DNA from: Salvia splendens
Lineage: Eukaryota; Streptophyta; Magnoliopsida; Lamiales; Lamiaceae
NCBI RefSeq assembly: GCF_004379255.2
Contig: NC_056039.1
Coordinates: 24,131,883-24,195,882, forward strand
Reading direction: 5' to 3'
Length of the DNA stretch: 64,000 bases
In this document: positions 56,641 through 64,000 of the stretch, in pieces
Layout: the number at the start of each line of letters is the position of its first letter
Numbering within the stretch: position 1 is the first letter of the stretch
The notes under the pieces: model-generated
Told to the model about the DNA's origin: nothing
The model's database searches: none
Seen by the model: the letters and a program-made list of their open reading frames with translations, nothing else
Made by a program: the position numbers and the translations under genes

Positions 56641-56875
56641 CATTGTAACTCTAATTCTCAACTGAATGAAATTAGGCGCCTTAACTTGAAAGTAGCTGGG
56701 CTTAAGCTACAGCTAAGATTTCATAAAAAAATTTACCCAAATAAGGAAATTATCAAATAACAACAAAAAAAAAGGAAATTTAATAAAGAACATACACAAA
56801 AAAAAAAAATATTGTCCCTAGTACCCGCTTACTAATATTACAACATGAGTTTATAAGAAGTATTCCCTCAGTCCC

Positions 56876-58448
56876 TGATAAGGCTAATTTCATGCATCGG
56901 TCTAGGGGTTTTATTTCGTGAAATTACTGGGTCTAACGCACGATTTAAGCCAGGTGTGTGAAGGTTTTCGCTAAATCCAGGAAAAGAAGAGGACGCTTGC
57001 ATGGTCCTAGGAAACTGGCGAAAAAGTGGACATTATGAAGGAAATTGCTTGACGGAGGAAGCCTCGGAGTTGAAGGGTAGAATAGGGATTTCTACGAAGA
57101 CTCTAGAAGGCTATGTCCGTATCTATAAAAGGAAGAAGCATGCAAGCTGGAGGGATCTTCTGGGTGGAGACCTTGCTAACAGCCTGTAGCTTAGTCCATT
57201 CTCTTCACACTCTTGGGTTCTTTCGGTGGGAAATTCAGGGCACACTAGGGGGTTCACCTCTAGCTTTCATACATTTTCGATCTGGTTGTAACACCGTCCT
57301 TCTTTAGGGCGAAGAAACAATTTATTTTCCGCTTTCGTTTCTCCTGAATTCGCCGAGCTTCGCTGTTCGAAGCTCGGACCTCTTTTGTTTCTGGTTATTT
57401 CTTACTTTTATGCAAGTTTCGTTTTCGTTTACGTCGATCGTGATGGTTCCTGTTGTTTGATTGTGTTTACTTGAATTATGGAGTTGGATTGTTGGAGTTG
57501 GTTGATTTCTGGATTATTGCAGGTTAATGGTTGAATCTGGGAGAATGGAGCTGGTTTGTGAATGAATCGGGGTTTTGTCTGGTTAATGTTGTGGAGTTGT
57601 TCGTGATTGTTGGAATTTGGCGGTGATCGGAGCAGATTTGTTAGAATCGGAGTTATGGAGTTGATTTTGTTGATTGTTGAGTTTGGATTGCTTGGATCCG
57701 GAGTGGATTAAGCGTCCGACGTGATTCTGGGCAGGAGTGTTTAATTTTATGCCGCGCTTACGTGTTTTCATTTCATTTCGCCTAGTTTACGTAGATCTGG
57801 TGTATTTCCGATTCGTAGCAAGTTTCCGGCGTCCAAATTTCTATATTCTGTTCGAATCCAGGAGTATGCTCTGTTTTCTGCATTTACGCGTCTGAGTTGG
57901 TTAGGAAATTGCATGGGTTGGTTGTCTGCAGCTTTTTACCGTACTTGCTATATCTGGAAACATGGTCCCCACTGTTAGTTGCTTTCTGTTTAGCTAGATT
58001 AGGTAATTGTTTACTTAGTCTAGGGAGTAATTGTGTCTTTCGGATTTGATGTCTGATTCCAATAAGTTTTCTGTGTCCTAGGTCTAGCGTTTACATTTCT
58101 TGCCTAGATCTAGTGATAGTTAAAATCTCAACCCCTTTGCGTGGCAGCAGCCGTTTGTTTCCATAGTCTCTTAGCACTACTTTGCGAATCCATCTCTGTG
58201 GGATCGACCCCACTTCCCTATACTAATTCATAGTATTCGGGTTGAGGGATTTATTTTTGAAGGGGAGTCGAGTGTGTCCAACGACAAAAACACTGTAGTT
58301 CTCTTGAGTTCCTGGACCCAGTGATCCAGTGGATTTAAGGAGCGTTGTGTCTGGACCGAGCTTAGCATTAATTCTCATATGTGCACACTTGCTTACTCCT
58401 GAGTCTAGTCATTCGACATTAGAGTCGAGTGAGAGGACCACCACTTCA
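56876..58448 (+). repeat. E2 5' LTR
   Basis: 1,573 bp from TGATAAGG to CCACTTCA; conserved with the E1 LTR in its TATA box (57124-57132), in gtggcagcagcc and in gggatcgaccccacttccc. Only one LTR is in the window, so no age can be read. Confidence 0.93.
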
Positions 58449-58450
58449 AA

Positions 58451-58468
58451 TGGCGCCGTTGCCGGGGA
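58451..58468 (+). other. E2 primer binding site, tRNA-Asp type
   Basis: TGGCGCCGTTGCCGGGGA, 2 bp after the LTR, identical to the E1 site. Confidence 0.9.
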
Positions 58469-58551
58469 TGGATGGCGTGCTTAGTGTTAGTGTTCAGAGT
58501 CTATGGTGTAAATAGTTTTGATTTGTTTTCCTTCTCTTTTGTTTGCAGTTT

Positions 58552-59819
58552 ATGAGCAGAGGCTCAAGATCTACCTACTGGAGCAACTCATCTGGGTGGA
58601 AACACGACCAGTTTGATTGGCGGGTTAAGGATACAGTCTCTACTGTGACCACCAGATCAGGGTTCACCACGGGAGATCCGTTTCCGAGTGAATTTACTAG
58701 CGACGAATCTTGGACGTCATCAGGACGCGAAGATCCAGAATCACCACCCGAATCAGAAACAGAGTCAGAAACAGGGGAAGCAGAGGAAGTAGTCATGGCG
58801 CAGGTGGTAGACCCAGATCCAGAAATCGGCTCTCTCACTGCCCATTTAGATGGAGAACCAGCTCAAGCTATAGTGATGAATCAACGCCAGAGAACTATCG
58901 AGATCAAGACAAACGTACTCGGCATCTTGCCGACGTTCTCTGGGCGTAGAAATGAGTGTCCGTATGAGTTCTTAAATGAATTCAGTAAGTTATGTGGTAT
59001 TCAGAAGAGGCCGAATGATGCAACAGAGGAGGATTATCGCCTACGAGCGATTCCGTTTACCTTGAAGGGGGAAGCTAATACGTGGCTATTGAGGTTGCCT
59101 CCGGATTCTATCCGCACGTGGAGGGACTTCAAGTTAGAATTCTTAGATTATTTCTTCCCATCCAACAAGACGAATGCACTTAAGAAAGAAATACTAGAGT
59201 GTAAGCAAGATTACGATGAATCGTTGAGTCAGTATTGGTCGAGATTTAAGGGGTTGTTGGATGCATGCCCGAATCACCGAATGATAGAGGCAAAGACCTA
59301 CTCTCTGTTTTACGAAGGAGCAACTCCCGAGTCAAAGGACTTAATGAACTCCTCGAGTGGGGGAAATTTCACAAGAAAAAGAGGAAGTGAGGCAAGAGAG
59401 ATCCTAGGGAAGTTGATTGACGCTAAGAAGGCGTACGATAACCCTAGGAATGCAGTGACAGAGGATCGGTGCATGCTGTGAGAGAACAAGAAGATGACAA
59501 AGTCGAAGCAAGGATTGATAGGCTCGAGAAGGCTCTTTTGAACGCGATTGAAAAGACGATTCCACTGGCTTCACAAGGGAAGGAGAAATCTCCTGGTCCA
59601 GGAGATAATCAAATGCAAGAGTATTACGGGACCCAGGAAGGAGATTATCAGGCCCAGGTCAATGCAATGGGAAGTTGGAATCCCGATGCGAGCTGGAATC
59701 CAGGGAGACAGAGAGATGCGCCTTGGAGAAACCATCCAAATTTCAGATGGACTGACAATGAACAGAATCAGCCGGCACCACAACAAAGTCAGCAGTTTGC
59801 ACCTCAGCCCGAAAGATAG
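58552..59819 (+). pseudogene. gag: E2 gag, frameshifted and C-terminally deleted
   Basis: Starts at the ATG equivalent to E1's (an upstream in-frame ATG at 58543 adds three residues). The gag domain is intact (YEFLNEFSKLCGI, WRDFKLEFLDYFFP). A net one-base loss near 59,455 moves the reading to the frame opening at 59469, which runs to TAG at 59817-59819. About 500 bp of the E1-equivalent low-complexity tail and the gag-pol junction are missing immediately after (E1 5531-6037). Confidence 0.9.
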
Positions 59820-62800
59820 TCAGATTACCTTGAGATCCGGGAAAGGGTATGATGGGCCAGTGGTAAGAACAAAGGAGGTGACAGATCCCAAAGAAGACAG
59901 GGAAGAAGAGGATACAATTCCTAGGCCAAGACACTTGGGGGGAGTATTCCCTTGGTCAAGGATGACCTTAAGACAGGAGATTTAGAGAAACCTTTGCCTA
60001 GATCAACTGAATCATTCTTCCTCGATCCAGAGACGGAGTTGGAAGATGAGGCAGTGGGAAAAGAAATTGGAGAGTTATCAGCTGAAAGTTCTACCGGAGC
60101 AGGAAAGCGACCGAAACCCTTTCCAAGCCGAGGGGAAGCCAAGAAGCAAAAGGAAGAGCCGGTGGACTTCATGGACATTTTTGGGAAGTTGGAGATCAAT
60201 CTGCCATTCTTACAGGCCCTGAAGATGCCAGTCTTTAGCAAGTTCATCAAGGAATTTATAGCTGGGAAGGCTAGACCCAGTGGGAAAATTCTGATAGGCG
60301 AGAACGTCTCCGCAGTGATTCAGAAGAGGAAGATGCCTTCAAAATGCAATGACCCAGGTATGTTCACCTTACCCATCTCTATTGGTGACGTGAAAATCGA
60401 GCATGCTATGTGTGATTTGGGTGCGTCGATAAATGTGTTACCACTTTCCATATACAAGAAATTAGTGGGGGTAGGCATGGTAGACACGAAGGTAGTGATT
60501 CAACTGGCGGACAGGTCATGCATCTGTCCTGAAGGGGTGCTTGAGAATGTGATAGTCAAGGTACATGACTTCTTGTACCCTGCTGATTTCCATGTGATTA
60601 AGATGAGTGATAATGAGTCTGCAGAGTCGGGCGGAGTACTTTTAGGGAGACCCTTCCTACGTACCGCTAAGACTATCATTGATGTTTTTGATGGAACAAT
60701 TTGCCTTGATTATAATGGGGAGAAATACACATTCAGCATTGATGAGGCAATGAAGAAACCTCTTGACGTTGAAAATTTGCATGCTATAGATGTTATTAAC
60801 CCTTTGGTCCAAGAATACCTTGAGACGGAATTAATGCAGGAACAGGAGAAGACAACTTTCAAATCTATGTGGATCCCGAGGACCAGGAGAAGACAACTTT
60901 CAAATCTATGACGGAGAGGCTAGCGGGCAAGCAATACTTCTGTTTCCTAGACGGGTATAGTGGGTATTTTCAAATCTATGTGGATCCCGAGGACTAGGAG
61001 AAGACAACTTTCACGTGTCCTTTCGGCACGTATGCTTACAGGAGGATGCCGTTTGGCTTGTGCAATGCGCCAGACACTTTTCAGCGGTGTATGATGAGTA
61101 TCTTCTCGGATCTCTTGGAGGACTGCATCGAGATTTTTATGGACGACTTCACTGTGTACGGGAATTCATTTGACTCATGTTTGGCTAGTTTGGATATAGT
61201 ATTGAGAAGGTGCCAGGAAAAACATTTGGTTTTAAACTTCGAGAAATGCCACTTTATGGTCCCTGAGGGAATTGTCCTAGGGCACGTAGTCTCGGAAAGA
61301 GGTATACAGGTAGACCAGGCAAAGATTGAGGTGCTCTCAAAACTGCCTTACCCGACGAATCAGAAGGAGGTGAGAGGATTCCTAGGCCATGCCGGATTCT
61401 ATAGGAGGTTCATAAAAGATTTCGCAAAATTTGCTCAGCCACTCACCCACTTGTTGCATAACGATGTTGATTTTGTCTTTGATGAGGAATGCAAAAAGGC
61501 TTTTCAGTTGTTAAAAGACAGGCTAGTATCTGCGCCTATTATTAGAGCGCCCGACTGGAATCTACCCTTTGAGATTATGTGTGACGCAAGCGATTATGCG
61601 GTGGGAGCGGTGCTAGGTCAAAGAGTTGATGGGAAAAGCTATGTGATCTTTTATGCTTCAAAAACGCTGAATCAAGCTCAGAGAAATTATGACACTACTG
61701 AAAAAGAAATGCTGGCGGTAGTATACTCATTTGAGAAATTTCGCCCGTACTTGCTTGGGTCGAGGGTGATAGTCTTCACCGACCACGCGGCTATAAAGTA
61801 CCTGTTGGCAAAGAAAGAATCCAAGCCGAGATTAATCCGATGGGTGTTGCTTTTGCAGGAATTCGATTGGGAAGTCAGAGACAAAAAGGGAACAGAAAAT
61901 AAAGTAGCCGATCATCTGAGCAGGATATTTCAAGGGGAGACCGAGGAAGCAATACCGGATGCATTCCCAGAGGAACATTTGTACTACGTGAAAAAATTTC
62001 CTCGACCTATCAGCTGGGAAGAGATTATGGTGTTAACAGGTCCAGGGGATGCCGAAAAAGGGAAATGTCATCAAAACGCTGAGCCATGGTTCGCTGACCT
62101 GGCAAATTACTTAGTCACTGGAGAGGTGCCCAGTTCGCAAGTAATTTCCCAGGCCCAGAAGATGAAATTGAAGAGCGAGGCCAAGTACTATTTATGGGAT
62201 GACCCGTATTTGTGGCGAATGGGAGCCGACCAAGTAATCCGGAGGTGTATTCCGGAGTGGGGACAGAGGGATGTGCTGAATCATTGCCATGCTCTAGCAT
62301 GTGGAGGTCACTTTGGACCTAGGAAGACCGCAAGGAAGGTGTTAGATAGTGGTTTTTACTGGCCTACATTGCATAAGGATGCGTTCGAGTTTTGTCAGAA
62401 TTGTGAGAGGTGTCAACAGACTGGGGGAATCTCCAGAAGAGATGAAATGCCGCAAGTCCCGGTGATCGTTTGTGAAATTTTCGATGTTTGGGGAATGGAC
62501 TTCATGGGTCCATTTCCATCTTCATACGGGAATACATACATACTAGTGGCAGTGGATTATGTTTCGAAATGGATAGAAGCCAAGGCGACCACATCTTGCG
62601 AAGCTAAGGAGGTATCGAAGTTTCTTAGAGCTAATGTCTTCAATCTGTACGGAGTGCCCAGAGCTATAATATCTGACAATGGGACACATTTCCGCAATCG
62701 GACTATTGAAGCTTTGATGAGAAAGTATGGCGTCCACCACAGATTGTCTACACCTTATCATCCTCAATCTAACGGCCAGGCAGAAATATCAAACAGAGAA

Positions 62801-63396
62801 ATCAAAAGCGATCCTGGAAAAAAATGGTGAATCCGTCGAGGAAAGACTGGAGCAAGAGAATTGATGATGCATTATGGGCATACAGAACAGCGTATAAAAC
62901 GCCCATTGGAATGTCTCCTTACAGGTTAGTATTCGGTAAGATGTGTCACTTGCCGGTGGGAATTGAGCACAAGGCGTTACTGGGCGGTCAAGGAGATTAA
63001 TATGAATCCTCAAAACTTGTGAGGGAGAGAGGAAACTGCAACTCCAAGAGTTGGAAGAATTGCGACTTTAATCCTATGAGTCAACAATGTGGTACAAGGA
63101 AAAGACCAAGTTGTGGCATGATAAGAATCTCCGGACCAAGGAACTGCAAGTGGGGCAGAAGGTTCTCCTGTTCCAGTCCCGACTCAAGTTAATGCCCGGT
63201 AAGCTGAAGTCCAAATGGACTGGACCCATACACTGTTGTGAGTCTGCGTGCGAACGGAGCGGTAGAAATCAGGGAAGTTTTTCAAACTCTACTCCATTTC
63301 TTGTCAATGGGCCATAGGGTAAAGGTATTTAGGGATAACTCGGAGATGTGTGTAGTGGACGAAGTTCCACTACGCTTACTCCCTAATATCGCCTGA
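59820..63396 (+). pseudogene. pol: E2 pol, multiply broken
   Basis: The protease part is open from 59952 (CDLGAS near 60413). About 750 bp of RT N-terminus (E1 about 7060-7812) is missing and replaced by partial tandem copies of a 40-bp segment (60843-61010), with TAG at 60995-60997. RT palm onward is open from 61046 (FMDDF), through RNase H and an integrase with complete HHCC ([21 protein letters not shown]) and catalytic Asp, Asp, Glu, to a frameshift near 62,815. Further shifts follow near 62,970 and 63,230. It retains exactly the integrase segment E1 has lost. Confidence 0.92.
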
Positions 63397-64000
63397 TCAT
63401 TCTGGGAAGTGAGTGTTTTTGGAGATTTCCTAGGTCCAGTATCGAAGAAGTTTTATCATGGCCCGGTCTAGGGAATCTTGAGAACACTGGAACATAAATT
63501 GTAAATATTTAGTCGCTTTTAGTAAATCAAGAAAACCCAAACAAATCAAAAAACAAACAATCTTCCAAAAATATTTTTTGAAATACCAGGCTCCTTAAGG
63601 AATGTTTTTGATACTGTCATACCCTAGACCCGGGGAGTCTGGCGTTTCAATTTTTAGTTAATGTTTTTCTCTAAGTGTGATTTTGCAGAAGGAAGTTACT
63701 TGGGCAGGGAATTGAGGAGTAAAATTTTGGAGGGAGTAGGCACCTGCTCGGATTTCAAAAGACACCTTTATGGGGAGGCGTACGGTCGCAAGCGTCATGC
63801 CTGCAAACTACCTGCAACAAAAACCGTCCTCGCCCATACCTATCGGATAATAAACCGTGTTCTCCTTTTATTTTACTTATTCACTCTCTCTCTCTCTACA
63901 TCCGAAATTCCCCAAATTCTCTCTAGGCTTTCTCTTTTCTAACCCTAATCAAAGTAATTTCCGTCCAAGTCTGTGTAAAAAAATTTTGCAGAGTTCTCCA
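63397..64000 (+). promoter_or_regulatory. E2 leader before the third ORF
   Basis: Conserved with E1 9954-10565, including both splice-acceptor-like sites (63686-63688; tgcag ending 63991) and the CT-rich leader. The window ends about where the third ORF should start. Confidence 0.6.

Larger units (their letters stand above)
53286..56850 (+). repeat. Third copy of the germin-upstream block, interrupted
   Basis: Matches 36,240-36,720, 37,840-38,540 and 39,510-39,660 in order (for example gaacccaccaaccacgtct at 53,523 and aaattaggcgccttaac at 56,667). It is interrupted by a Stowaway MITE (53841-54038), a solo LTR (54213-55854) and a repetitive stretch (56263-56640), and ends where E2 begins. 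No gene inside; a germin-like paralogue might lie beyond E2. Confidence 0.75.
56876..64000 (+). mobile_element. Athila-type element E2, 5' part (runs off window)
   Basis: LTR, tRNA-Asp primer site, gag, pol and the pol-to-third-ORF leader in the same order as E1, all interrupted by small indels and two larger deletions. The 3' end, including any third ORF and target duplication (left flank gtccc), lies outside. Its LTR is 67 bp longer than E1's and clearly diverged, so it is a different and more decayed copy of the family. Confidence 0.95.

Noticed and set aside
1..64000. tRNA, rRNA or other structured RNA genes
   Set aside because: No cloverleaf or rRNA core recognised by eye; the tRNA-like words at 4178, 22011 and 58451 are primer binding sites.

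Overview
The window is a repeat-rich stretch of a nuclear plant genome, most likely a eudicot: AT-rich DNA, Athila-type Ty3/gypsy and Ty1/copia elements with plant tRNA primer sites, MULE, hAT, Harbinger and Stowaway-type DNA elements, and one spliced host gene, a germin-like protein. I see no RNA gene, bacterial operon or CRISPR array. Nearly every long reading frame belongs to a transposable element.

Layout. (1) 1-27,595 is a three-level nest. A decayed copia element (1-2,669, resuming at 25,072-27,595) was split in its reverse transcriptase region by a complete Athila-type element, E1 (2,670-25,066; 1,506-bp LTRs; 5-bp target duplication gatat). E1 was itself split downstream of its third ORF by a copia-type element on the minus strand (14,568-23,480; two 1,467-bp LTRs that read as identical; duplication ggccg). 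That inner copia belongs to the same lineage as the outermost host. E1 has gag and pol in one frame separated by a single stop codon, then an env-position third ORF broken by one frameshift.

(2) 27,600-34,127 holds broken pieces: the 3' half of a plant mobile domain (PMD/MAIN-type) gene with introns and premature stops, the 3' half of a second Athila-type element (E3), and an inverted truncated copia LTR.

(3) 34,128-46,120 is a field of DNA elements: a 1.59-kb long-TIR MULE-like element, a 1.08-kb foldback element with CA/GT minisatellite arms, and a direct tandem duplication of about 1.9 kb. The second duplicate carries a 4.2-kb MULE-like insertion with a FAR1-like zinc-knuckle relic. It ends about 16 bp before the TATA box of the germin-like gene (46,201-47,159; two exons, 214 codons, all metal ligands present), the only apparently intact host gene.

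(4) 47,160-56,875 contains a strongly palindromic 377-bp element, a 5'-truncated Ale-like copia, a Harbinger deletion derivative, several MITEs, and a third copy of the germin-upstream block interrupted by a Stowaway MITE and a 1,642-bp solo LTR (duplication cataa).

(5) 56,876-64,000 is the 5' part of another Athila-type element (E2). Its gag and pol are broken by frameshifts and deletions, and it runs off the window just before its third ORF.

Biologically, the window shows successive waves of retroelement insertion next to a germin-like locus whose upstream DNA has been copied at least three times. The most useful leads are the duplication at the germin-like promoter, a recently moved copia whose own pol is dead, E1's in-frame loss of the integrase zinc-binding histidines, and the repeated polypurine-tract-like hairpins downstream of the third ORF.
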